Part shown: positions 33,380 through 43,604 of the stretch, in pieces | How the letters are laid out: each line of letters starts with the position of its first letter | Position numbering within the stretch: position 1 is the stretch's first letter | From: Desmodus rotundus | Lineage: Eukaryota > Chordata > Mammalia > Chiroptera > Phyllostomidae | DNA: 64,000 nucleotides | Assembly: GCF_022682495.2 (NCBI RefSeq) | Contig: NC_071398.1 | Span: forward strand, 27,283,426-27,347,425 | Reading direction: 5' to 3' | Translations under genes and position numbers: made by a program | Notes under the pieces: generated by a model | The model's input: only the letters and a program-made list of their open reading frames with translations | What the model was told of the DNA's origin: nothing | The model's database searches: none

Positions 33380-33600
33380 TTTTTTTTTTTTGCCTTTTTG
33401 GTAATCAGGAGAAAATTGATTATCAAAATTATAATTAAGAGCTGGGAAAATATGCAGCAATTTGGCTGCTTCATTTAGCACATATTTCAGGTTAATTGCA
33501 TGATTTTACTAATGAAGATATTTGCATGAATATTTTCAGTGGTTACATTCAACTTATTGTGTAATAAATACACTGCTAAGCAGATGACTTCACTCTTTGT
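33380..33600. promoter_or_regulatory. Candidate conserved noncoding element with octamer
   Basis: AT-rich unique sequence with ATTTGCAT (POU octamer) at 33520-33527, and with TAATTAAGAG and GTTAATTGCATGATTT. No repeat or coding signal. Confidence 0.35.
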
Positions 33601-33799
33601 GGGATTTAGGACAAGACAAAGGCTGGGACATGCAGAGAGACTGCCTCACATCACGTGGCCGGGCATTAATCAGTGATTCGTTGAATGACCCTGGCAGAAT
33701 TTATGCCGTCTGCTTATAAACTTGGTCCTTTTCTAATTCTGAAAAAGAGTGGGAGATTCCAAAGAAGTGGAACAACCACCTTTATCACCACTTTTTGAA

Positions 33800-35480
33800 A
33801 GAGTATTAAGAAGAATTTCTTCCATACCTATTCAGTTGTACTTCCCACAGGTAGTCGCCACTGACTCTCATTTGTTTAAACATAAATGTGATTCCTATAA
33901 AATTATAGAGAAATTAGAAAATATAAAAAAGCAAAAGAAAATAAAAACTATCTTCTACTACTCAAACATATCTGCCATTAAAGTTTAGGAGTATACTATT
34001 CTAAATATTTTCCTTTGCATAAATGCACTTTTCATTTTAACCAAAATGGATTGTACTTCATGTACAGTTTTTTATTTAAACTACTGTATTTTTCGGACCA
34101 TAAGATACACCGAGGTTTTAGAGGAGGAAAATAGGAAAAAAAATGTTGAAGCAAAAAAGTGGTAAAATATTTAATAACATCCTTAAAGCTGAAATCCTTT
34201 TCTGCTTTGACATCTTTCCACAATTACGGTAGATTCAGCAGGAGACTCCGGTACACTATCGTGTCTTATACAACAAAATGCAGCAATGACAGAACTATCA
34301 GCACTGTGTCCTTCATAGTTATGGGGGCGCTGTAGCTGAGCACATCAGTGGGCGATGCACTGTTATGGGGGGATCTGCTGCTGACACTGTTACGGGGGAG
34401 ATTTGCTGCTGGAGGGCCACAGGTTGTGCAACACTCTTGTATGGGGACAGCAGTTTTGCACAACCTGTGGCTTTGCAGCTGTTGCCAAATTACAGCTCCC
34501 ATCATCCCAACCTGTCCAAGCATGATGGGAGTTGTAGTTTTGCAACAGCTGCAGGGCCACATTGACAGGTGACCCTGAAGTGGAGTTTGCCTGTTAATGT
34601 TAATGAGGGACACACCAGTCACATGATGGAGGCACGTACGGGTGCTGCAGGCTTTCTTCTCCTAAAGTGCCTGCACTGCCTGTACCCGCCTCCCTAGCAC
34701 TATAGTGTGCCACAGCAGGGACTCCATTCCTGCCTCCTTTGCTTCCCACTGCCGGGACACCCCCTCCTCCGAGCCCAGGGCCCGCAGCATCGCCCCACTC
34801 CTGCCACCCGCTGGCTTCCCGCCTCCTGTGACCCTGCTCCAGTGCCACCCCAGCCCCTCACCCAGTGAGCCAGGTAAGCTACATTTGGGCTATAAGATGC
34901 ACCCCCATTTTCCTCCCAAATTTGGGGGGAAAAAAGTGCATCTTACAGTCCAAAAAATTCGGTATTTTTTTCGCCAACCAATAAACTGAGAACTTTTTAT
35001 ATCGGTAAACACTTTTTCTACCGCCATGTAAAGGTATAAAGTTTTTCAGAGAGTGGCTGTGCATAATTTGTGTAAGTGATCCCCTTTTGTACAACCTTAG
35101 GCTGAGTCCAACTGTACACGATTTTCAGCAGCAGGCAGTGGGCACCCTCGAGGCTTTGTCTGGACGTCTCTCATTATTTCCTTAAGATAAATTCATAGGC
35201 ACTGAGTGATTGGAAAGCCTTGCCGGATGTTGCCAGCTTGACCCTCGAATGATATAAAGTTACCTCTTTGTTGATCTAAGATGCGTTTCTTTAGTTACTA
35301 GTGGAACGCGTGATTAGCAGCCATTTAATGGATCTTTGTGAATTACCAGCATGAGGGTTTTGCCCATTTTGAAAGTTGGGTTGTCAGTTCTTCTTTATCT
35401 GTTTTGTAGGATCTTTCTATGTTTTAAGGATATGACCATTACTCTGTATATATGACACAAATATTTTTCCATTGGCAAGA
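33800..35480 (-). mobile_element. Old L1, reverse, split by a DNA transposon
   Basis: Left part 33800-34081 (AAAATATAAAAAAGCAAAAG, then GTTTAGGAGTATACTATTCT) and right part 34965-35480 (AACTTTTTATATCGG, then GTTTTGCCCATTTTGAAAGT, then CAAATATTTTTCC) are antisense L1 in consistent order. The element at 34084-34962 was inserted between them later. Confidence 0.65.
34084..34962. mobile_element. Non-autonomous DNA transposon with nested palindromes
   Basis: The left end is CTGTATTTTTCGGACCATAA and the reverse complement of the right end is CCGAATTTTTTGGACTGTAA. TA flanks both sides (34082-34083, 34963-34964). Inside are two near-perfect hairpins: 34416-34471, with 16-base arms GCCACAGGTTGTGCAA, and 34475-34552, with arms of about 33 bases. 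Next to the right end is a third hairpin around CCCAAATTTGGGG. No transposase. TA duplication suggests a Tc1/mariner-type element; the family is not named. Confidence 0.8.
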
Positions 35481-35639
35481 TCACATGATTACATTCTGCC
35501 TACCATGTGCGTTCTGCGTGAGAGGTCCAGCCCCAGATGCAGGAGCCATTCCTAGACGGTGGCAGGTCAGGGTAGTAAGGCCAGCTGCCAACGTGGTCCA
35601 CGCCTGCCAGGCCACCGTCACAGTCAAGGTGTTTTACTG

Positions 35640-35790
35640 CATTAGTTCACTTCATTCTCATGACCTTATTAGCATTTTTACAGGTGAGGAAATGGAGGTT
35701 CACAAGGCTTCAGTACTTGTCCCAGGCCACTCAGGAACAAAGCCAGGATTAGAACCCACTCAGTCTGTCTCCAGGACCAGAACCTGACTG
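35640..35790 (-). repeat. MIR SINE relic
   Basis: CAGGTGAGGAAATGGAGGTT, TTGTCCCAGGCCACTCAGGA, CCAGGATTAGAACCCACTCA are the antisense MIR core. Confidence 0.7.
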
Positions 35791-35883
35791 CCAGGAGTTG
35801 CTAGTAGCAACAGTCGATAGAGTGAGTACACATCCATTGCTGTGAAATTCAGGTACCGGCCAGCTGTACCTGTTGGAACTTGT

Positions 35884-37664
35884 ATCAGTTAGGAATGCTT
35901 GGCACATGTGACAGAAAATCCAACTACAACTGCTTGAACAAATAGGGATTTTCAATAAAGGGATGTTTATTTATCGTTACCTGTGATGTGAACTTGTGTG
36001 TGAAGCATCTGTGATGACAGCTATGACTGTGTGAGTCTCATAGATACTGGAGCTTATCCTGTGCTGCTTCTGGAGAAAGGCTTGTGAGAGAAGGCAGCGG
36101 CTGAACGAGCATGTGAAGTCAAAGGCTTGGCTGATAGTAGAAGACGGCCTCGGGTAGAGCTGGTGGTGCCAGCTTGGGGGAAATGTCAGGGGCTTGTGCA
36201 CTTAGTACCGGTTTCATTGGGCTCGCCCAGGACATCCTGCAGGGCTGGACACAACAGGAGTAGCTACACCAGTTTAGAGGTGTCACTACTCAGCTCTGGT
36301 CAACCTAAGCTGCATATTCCTCCATCCCAGCAACCCCATGTGGGTACCAGGGCCTGAGAGCCCCTGGTGAGGCTGGAACCATCATTATAGGCTCCCAGTA
36401 GCTTCACTCTCCAGCTTGCTGTGCAGAGAGACAGCAAAGCTCTGAGCCACAGGCCAAGTGAAACCATCCCGCTTGTCACCATTAGCACCCCAGGGGAAGG
36501 ACAGACAGGAGAGTTAGCTGGAGAGAGGGACTGGTCTTGGACCCTCCCACACTGGGCCAGCTAAGGTTTCTCTTTCCAAGGAAGGGAATGGCTTCTCTTT
36601 CCAAGCTGAGGCTTCCCATGAGTTGAAGCTGGAAAATGTCGAGAAACCTCAAAAAACCCCACAAAATGTTGTTTCTTTAAGAAGCTATTTAGCATGAGCC
36701 TGAAATGCAATGATCCTAGATTGGATCCTGGATTGGGGACCAGGGGACAATTGCTGCCCAGCATAGTGTTAGATAATGGGATATCGATTATTATTTAGAT
36801 AATAGCATTGGCTGAATAGCAAGCTTCCTGAACCTGACCGCAGTGCTCTGATTGTAGAAAAGGAGGTTCTGTTCCTAGGGGATGCGCACTGACGAACTGA
36901 AGGGTAAAGAGTCAGGACAGCTCCGAGGCTGGGGAAGGCCCCCGAGAAAGCACAGGAGGAGGACCGGATTTGTTAAGGGCTCATGTTACGCGCAGTGAAT
37001 CTAGGTGAGGGGCATATGCATGTGAGTGTTCAGTGTTCAGTTCTGGCAATTTCTCCGCAGTTTTAAAATGTTTTCAGATTAAACATATTTTTTAAATCTT
37101 AGTTAAAATTCCAGGTGTAGCCATTATGTGCCCTAAAGAATGACAGTTATGGAGATACCGAAGTCCAGATTCCTGAGTCCTTCATGAATTTGCCCCAGAT
37201 GATCTATGGGGCTGCCCACACCCCTTCAATGGGGACATGTCCCAACAGCTGGTGGTGCTGTCAATAGACAGCTCAGCTGTCACCCCTCAGGGTCAGCCAC
37301 ACGCAAGGTCAGGCCCTTCCAGGCCGCCTGCGTTCAGTGGCTCGTCAATGCTGGTACGTGAAGGCCCAGTCACCTCGGCTGAGCTGGGAACGGCCCTGAG
37401 GGCCACCCCAGCTCCATAGCTCCTGGGGGCTGGCCTAGGCTGCATGGCAGCTTGTCGCCCCCTGCCCAGGCCGCCCCCTCCCAGCTACGGTGCCAATCAC
37501 AGGGCACCCCCAACAAATGACTGACTGCCCATCAGCCCCCTCCCAGAATCAATGTCCCAGGGGTTACAACCTGCCGCAGACACCCACATCCCTGTCACCT
37601 CCCCTCACCCCCCCACCGTCCCTAATCCTTCCTCACACACATCACACACCATGGACACTTCTTT
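35884..37664. other. Intergenic, with an unclassified repeat start at 35884-36000
   Basis: TCAGTTAGGAATGCTTGGCA and GAAAATCCAACTACAACTGC resemble an old unnamed mammalian repeat. No gene was recognised through 37.6 kb. Confidence 0.35.
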
Positions 37665-38235
37665 CTTTAAAGCATTTTATCTGAAATCTTTCCTACCTCC
37701 AGACAAAAAGAGAGAACAAGATGATGAATACCTGTGTGTCCCCACGTAACTTTATCGGGTCTTAGCTGAATGTCACACTTGCTGAAATCTCTCTGTTGTT
37801 GTTGTTGTTGTTGTTGTTGTTTTTGCTGATTTGGCTGAGGCCTCCCGAGTGCCCGCCTCCAATCCCTTTCTTCCCCTCTGTCTCCTGAAGTCCTTCCACC
37901 ATCAGTTTGGTGTTTCTCCTCCATGTGCATGTTTTTATACTTTTATTACATACTCACACATCCATAAACAATATGTGGCATTGGTTTTGAGGTTTGATTT
38001 TATACAAATGTTATCATTTAGACTGCACCATTTCACAGCTTACTACTTTCGGCTCCACGTTGTCTGTGAAATGCATCCATGTGGATATACGTGGTTCTAG
38101 CTCATTCAGTTCGCCTGTGTCTCATATTCCATTGAATTTTAATATACCCCACAGGTTTTGTTCTTCCTCCAGGGATGGAGATTTAAGTTGTATCAAACCG
38201 CTCCTCTTTACAAGCTGTGCTGTAGTTAGTCCTCA
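37665..38235 (-). mobile_element. Old L1 3' part, reverse, with (GTT)n
   Basis: GTGTCCCCACGTAACTTTAT, ATGCATCCATGTGGATATAC, GGTTCTAGCTCATTCAGTTC, and ATATTCCATTGAATTTTAAT are antisense L1. A TTG trinucleotide run lies at about 37795-37822. Confidence 0.65.
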
Positions 38236-38449
38236 CACACACCACAGCTCCTTGAGCGCCCATGACAATGTCACAGTGGTGTATTTACCTATCCGGGTGG
38301 GGGCGTTTAATGGAAAGCCACCTTCTGAACCTCAGACAAAGCCCAGGGCTCAGAGTTTGGGCCCCATGAGGCAGGTCCCCCCTCTCACTGCCTTCCCCAC
38401 CTCTTGGTTCCTGTCCCCGAGCTCCCGATGCAGCTACGGTAGCAGTCAG

Positions 38450-38780
38450 GTTTGGCTGCAGTATGCTGTGTAACAAACAGTCCCGGGTGCCGGGGCTTAC
38501 AAGTATGTATTTCTCATTCATGCATCAACAGTGAGCTAGGCTCAGCTCTGCTCTGGCCATGGGCTGGGTTCCCATTCACATCATGGATCTTTTTATTCCC
38601 TAAGGGCCAATGGCTTTCAAGGACATGCTCTTCTTGAAAGCTGGGGACACAAGAGGCCAACCCAAACCAAAAAAACACATGTAAATACTCTGATGCAGTG
38701 TGGTGTCCGTGCATATTACATCTGCTCATGTTTCATTGGCCAAAGCAAGTCATGTGGCTAAGCCCTAAGTCAGCAGAGGG
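38450..38780 (-). repeat. Old LTR fragment, reverse
   Basis: GCTGTGTAACAAACAGTCCC near the start and TTTCATTGGCCAAAGCAAGT with CATGTGGCTAAGCCC near the end follow an antisense mammalian LTR layout also seen at 60305-60720. Confidence 0.5.
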
Positions 38781-38889
38781 GAGTTGACTCCACGCACAAT
38801 GATGTCTTGGCAAGGAGAGAAGGGAAAGAAGAATCGTTTACAAACAATGCCATCTACCCCAGGTACTAACCTTCTTCTACTTCCCCTGT

Positions 38890-38925
38890 CCCTCCTACCA
38901 CACACACACGCACACACGTGCACAC
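38890..38925 (+). repeat. (CA)n short tandem repeat
   Basis: CACACACACGCACACACGTG with interruptions. Confidence 0.7.
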
Positions 38926-39077
38926 ACTTTCAACCATGGTCTCTTCCCCCTCAGTTACCTCCTGCCCGCCCACTGCCCACATTCCTGCCAGTTGTTCTAG
39001 GGCTGAATTGGGATGCGGAGTGATGAGCCAGACCATGCCTGGCTCACTGATACATAAGGGAACAGAGGCAAATTGGT

Positions 39078-39518
39078 CAGGGTTCTCCAGAGAAACACAA
39101 CCAATAGCAGGTAGATGCAAATGCATGAGTATTTATCATGAGGACTTGGCTCAAGCAGTTATGAAGGCAGAGAAATCACCTGCAAGCTGGAGACGCAGGA
39201 GAGCCTGTGGCATGATTCAGGCCAAGTGCAAAGGTCTGAGAGTCAGGGGAGCCAGCGGTGTGAATCCTAGGACAAGGGCGGAAGGTGATGTCCCAGCTAA
39301 GCCAGTGTGGGGGCAGGGGAGTGAATTCTTCTTCTACCTTTGTTCTATTAGGGATTAGGTGGTGCTCACCCCCATTGGAGACAAACATCTACATCACTGA
39401 GTCTAGTGATTCAGATGCTAATCTCATCTGCAAACAGCATCACAGACATACCCAGAAATAACGTTGAATCTGGGCACCTCATGGCCAGTCAAGCTGACAC
39501 AAAATTAATCATCACGCA
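39078..39518 (-). mobile_element. MLT2-like ERVL LTR, reverse
   Basis: GGGTTCTCCAGAGAAACACA at the 5' side of this strand and AAAATTAATCATCACGCA at the other end are the reversed ends of an MLT2-type LTR. The middle, with CAGATGCTAATCTCATCTGC and GTTGAATCTGGGCACCTCAT, fits. Confidence 0.75.
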
Positions 39519-40269
39519 TTCCTCTTGCCTGCTGGTATGGAACCAGGGCTCTTTACTCTGCACTTGAGTGGAGTCTGACTTCCACAGGTAGTAGAACCTG
39601 AGCTATGAATTCTAATCTGAATTGTCATGGGCTCCCACTCGCACAGAGCTGTGACAGGTGTGTGATAGCTCATATGTCTTCCCATTTAGCTTGTTAATGC
39701 TTAAGGGACTGGGTCGCCCGCATACTCTCAGGGACTGTGATTTGTTCAAAAAATAAGACACCAGTATAGAAATCAACAATTCCATTTTCAAAACCCAGAG
39801 ACACCCAAATTCTGTATAGGTCATTCATGCTTTGGATTAACATGCTCCCAAATCATGAGCCGAGTAGCCGTCTTTTTCAGCACCCTTCTGCCCTCTTCAC
39901 TCGGCCCTGGCTGGGAAGATCAGGAGCCATTCGCTGCACTGTGCAGAGTTAGGAAATCGACGACGGGCCAATTATTGATAGACACACTGCTAAGCAGACT
40001 GGAAAAATGATGTGAGCTCTTGAGGAGAAGGATGGCTGTGTTCTCTAAAGTCACGGCCGTACAATTCCAGCTTTCAATTTCCTATAACATACTCGCCAAA
40101 GATTTATGGGGCTTTTGTAATACCTAATTGGGATTGGTAACAAGACCCTCGCTTTCACTCTGTGGAACAATTTAAGCATTCATCAAATCTAGATGAAAAG
40201 GAAAGAAGAAATAAAATTGCACCCAATCTTAGAAATTATAGGAAAGGGACTTCTGAGTAATCGAAGGCC
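39519..40269. other. Unique sequence; candidate conserved segment 39930-40230
   Basis: The latter part has GGCCAATTATTGATAGACAC, AATACCTAATTGGGATTGGT and an AT-rich, repeat-free character. No coding signal. Confidence 0.35.
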
Positions 40270-40440
40270 AACCTTATACTTTACATAAATTGTTTCCTTT
40301 AATTGTCACATATTGTTCTCTCTACCTCAATGGTGATGGAACTGAGGTTCAGAAAGATGAACTAACGTGACCAGTGTCACTTGGCTGAAGAATGGAACTG
40401 AGATTCAAAAAGGCAGCTAATTAGGAAGCTTGCTCTCACA
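40270..40440 (-). repeat. MIR SINE relic
   Basis: GGTGATGGAACTGAGGTTCA and CCAGTGTCACTTGGCTGAAG form an antisense MIR core. Confidence 0.6.
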
Positions 40441-41039
40441 GTCCCCACACTTTAGTGGTGTCGATGGGGTGTTCATATGGTGCGTGGGGCAGCAATAATG
40501 GGGACGGTGGGGGAGTTAGTAACAGTGACAGTATGATTTGCATCAAGAATAATCCCTTCCCTGTATCGGGACCCAATACCTTTTTTCAATCAGCCAGCGG
40601 CCGCATTTCCTTTACAGCCCCTACTTCCCATTGCTGCTCTGGAAGTACTGAAACCTCCCGGGGATTCTTCATTTGAACTTCTCTTAAGCTAGGTCTCCTT
40701 TGTCCTATATTTGTGGGGGTTGGAGGTATATAAGATTAATTCTTAGCATTCACCTCATTTGATTTATTCTAGCCATCCTTCAACCATCCTTTCAACCTGT
40801 TAAGATGTTTTAAATCTAAATTCTATCACCCAGTGTAAGAGCCATCTCTTTTTGTTCTCATCCCCAAATCTGATAAATATGCCTCCTGTCTCCTCTGAGG
40901 CAGGCAGACGGATGAGTGTGCACATGAAGACGAGCTGTCAGCATCGTCTGCTATCCCAGGCACTGTCTCTCTGCCAAGAGGTTCAGAGTCCTGCCAGAGT
41001 TCTACAACTCCTTCCAGCACTTTCTCACCAACAGTGGTG
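40441..41039. other. Intergenic unique sequence
   Basis: Nothing recognised. Confidence 0.35.
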
Positions 41040-41205
41040 CAGAGGTGCTATCCATCTACATACCAAAGCCCCTCCCTGTGTTATTCTCCCGGATGGGAAG
41101 CCCCACGAAGGCAGGGACCATGTCAGGTTTTGCTCATTCGTGGGTCCTCAGCACCAGCCTGTGCAAGTATACACACCAATAAGTTTTGAGTGAATGAGGG
41201 AGGAA
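41040..41205 (+). repeat. L2 LINE 3' end
   Basis: CGAAGGCAGGGACCATGTCA, TCCTCAGCACCAGCCTGTGC, and TTTTGAGTGAATGAGG follow the L2 3' end. Confidence 0.65.
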
Positions 41206-41302
41206 GGAGTGCCGCTCCCTGGTCAGCTCTCAGTCTCCACCCACGCCGTGTCTCCCAGCAGATGGGTCTCTTTGGATGTAGCCAGTTCTGTTGGGTTTCT
41301 AG

Positions 41303-41470
41303 AGTGGTAGTTCTTGAATGCGGGAGCTGTCACCCCCAGGAGGGTGCTCTGGAAGTTTGAGGGGGTTTTCTGGTTGTTACAATGTGAGGTGTGGGCACTG
41401 GCCTTCAACGAGATGCTAGATATCCTACCATGCATGGGACAGTCTAGAAAAGGTTGTCCCTGTCCTTTGG
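41303..41470. mobile_element. Ancient hAT-type element fragment
   Basis: GTGGTAGTTCTTGAATGCGG, CTGTCACCCCCAGGAGGGTG, GGTTGTTACAATGTGAGG, ATGCTAGATATCCTACCATG: same family as 6915-7075. Confidence 0.6.
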
Positions 41471-41589
41471 GACTTCTGTTACCTTGATAGGCATTCACAA
41501 AGGTGGATGCTTCTACTGACCTGTAAACCAAAGGCATCCTTTACAGTTTTAATATGCTTAGAATATATTAGTTTTCATTCTTAGGTGGT

Positions 41590-41990
41590 TGAGTACCAAG
41601 GCAAACAATAAAGATGCAGTGAGGCCTTCAGGGAACTTTCATTCTGGTTCAGGGACTGAGTGTGTAATGAGAGTGCATAAGAGGCACTCTGACCCCCTCC
41701 CCGCAGTGGAAAGGAAGTGACGATAGAGCAAGGAAGGGTAAGCAGGAGTTAACTAGATGAAAGGGAAAGACCAAGTGAATCAGGCAGAGGAAACAGCATG
41801 TGTAAAGGCCCTGGGGCAAGTAGGACAAGATGTTCAGTAACATCATTTTTTCCACTCTATCTTATACTGTTGCTAATTTCTTTTCATATGTGATTCTCAT
41901 GTTGGATTGAAAGTTTCTTGAAGATTAAGACCATGCCTTACTCATCACTCTGTCCTGCAAGCATGTTGCACAATACACACCCCCAGAGAT
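41590..41990. repeat. L2 fragments (reverse 41590-41835, forward 41890-41990)
   Basis: CAGAGGAAACAGCATGTGTA with AAGGCCCTGGGGCAAG is antisense L2. GATTGAAAGTTTCTTGAAGA and GCCTTACTCATCACTCTGTC are sense L2. The opposite directions imply two insertions or a rearrangement. Confidence 0.55.
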
Positions 41991-43295
41991 GTTAGTCTCG
42001 TTGATTTGAAGTCAGCAGATACTGTAGAGACCAGTCTGCACTCTGGGGGAGGTTCCTAGGCCCCTTCCATCACCTGCTGCTTCTGTAATCTGGTGAAGCC
42101 GTTCTTTGTCCTCAGTTTCCTCTCCACAAAACACAAGCATTAGATCAGCTGATCAGGGGGGCAATTCCTGCAACGGCACACAGAACCCCGTTGCCTGCAG
42201 TTACCTGAAACGTGCAAACCGTGCCCTGATCAAGAGTGAACACAACTTTCAACGACAGATTTTACTACAAATCAGAATACTCAATACAAGGCACAGCGCT
42301 CTGTTTTGAAATGGCTCTGGCCATTTGAGAGGTAGAGACAGGGAGAAGAGTTGGGGCCAGCTGCCTAGGCCGCTCTGCTGGGGTTCAACCCTGAGGCTTA
42401 GAGGAGAAGGACTCGGTCTTCCTCCTCTGTTTCCTCGTCCCTCTACAGAAACTGAAGGGCTTTTCCAGACTCAGGACTGTGAAGGAACCAGGAAAATATT
42501 CTGGGGGACTTTGTGCCACCCCCCAGGCTTTCAAATGCTTGTCATGGACTAATCATAGAGAGGATGCTCTTCTGGAGATCTCTGCGTTAATTATCATCAT
42601 TGGAAAGACATTATCTATATTTACATAATAGCTTCCCAGGTTTTGCTGGTTCTGAGTCAAGCTAACAAATTTGCAGCTATTAAGGAACACAAATTGTCCT
42701 GGTATGTTTTAAATTCTGCAAATGGAAAACTCTGTTTAGAGAGGTGGCTAGAACCCAGAGCAATTAGTGCCTAATAATTCGTTAATGTTGGAGACGCATA
42801 AAGATACTGTTTAAAATGTCTGCCTTAATGTATTAAAGTGAAAAAAGAAAGGCATTTGAAGAAGCCATAATCAGGTTAGGCATATTAATATAATAGTATA
42901 TTTTTACAAAATGTGAAAGGCTCCTGTGATGTCATTAAAAGGGACAGCTAATGCTGCATCCTTATTTTTACCACTCAGTTACTCTGTCTTGAATACTAAT
43001 GAAGAACTGATTATGGTTTAATCATGGAGGAATGGAGGTGGGAAGGCCAGATTGGGAGGATTGACCCAGATTGGGTCAAGGGTTGAAAGACCCCTGGTTG
43101 GGAATGCACCTCGGAAGGCTGGTCATCAGGCCACTTTACCCCACACCTGTGCACCCATCTTGGTGCCATCTTGCAAGCCTCCAGACGACTTTCTCAAAAC
43201 ATTGTGAGAACTCAGTGCTGACTGGGCTCAGAGAGGCCTGTGTGGTGATGGATAACAATTTCCTGTCTTCCGCCCAGATCCCTTCTCTTCCTCTA
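41991..43295. promoter_or_regulatory. Unique region with candidate conserved element 42575-43020
   Basis: 42575-43020 is AT-rich and free of recognised repeats, with many homeodomain-type words (GTTAATTATCATC, CAATTAGTGCCTAATAATTC, GATTATGGTTTAATC). 41991-42570 shows nothing recognisable. Function is inferred from motif density only. Confidence 0.3.
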
Positions 43296-43350
43296 GGGGT
43301 GTCCAACCTTTTGGCGTCTCCAGGCCACACGGGAAGAGGAATTGTCTGGG
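43296..43350. mobile_element. hAT-type element end
   Basis: TAGGGGTGTCCAACCTTTTG, then CCAGGCCACACGGGAAGAGG and AATTGTCTGGG match the left end of a common mammalian hAT-type repeat. Only the end is present. Confidence 0.55.
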
Positions 43351-43604
43351 CAGTGGAGACACTGGCGAGGCTTGGAGGGCTGGAGGAAGGGAAAAGTCAG
43401 AGTTTCTGGACCCTTTTCTGGCAGTTGTTGCCTTTCTCCCAAGGCCACAGCTTCCGCTGGACAGCTTCCTGTGGACCCAGGCTGTCCATACTTATCCCCC
43501 AGGTCAGTTTGTCTGTCCAGGAATCCCCACAATCGAAGTCAGATACGCTCACTGGGTGTGCCTGGCCTCTTCCACTCAGCTGAGATTCGTCCCTGTTGTT
43601 GTGT

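Noticed and set aside
37795..37822. CRISPR-like or coding trinucleotide expansion
   Set aside because: A plain (GTT)n microsatellite inside an antisense L1. There is no spacer-repeat structure anywhere in the window.
33569..40005. Shared 15-mer ACACTGCTAAGCAGA in two candidate conserved blocks (near 33570 and 39983)
   Set aside because: A few exact 15-mer pairs are expected by chance in 64 kb when both strands are considered, so this is not evidence of a relationship.
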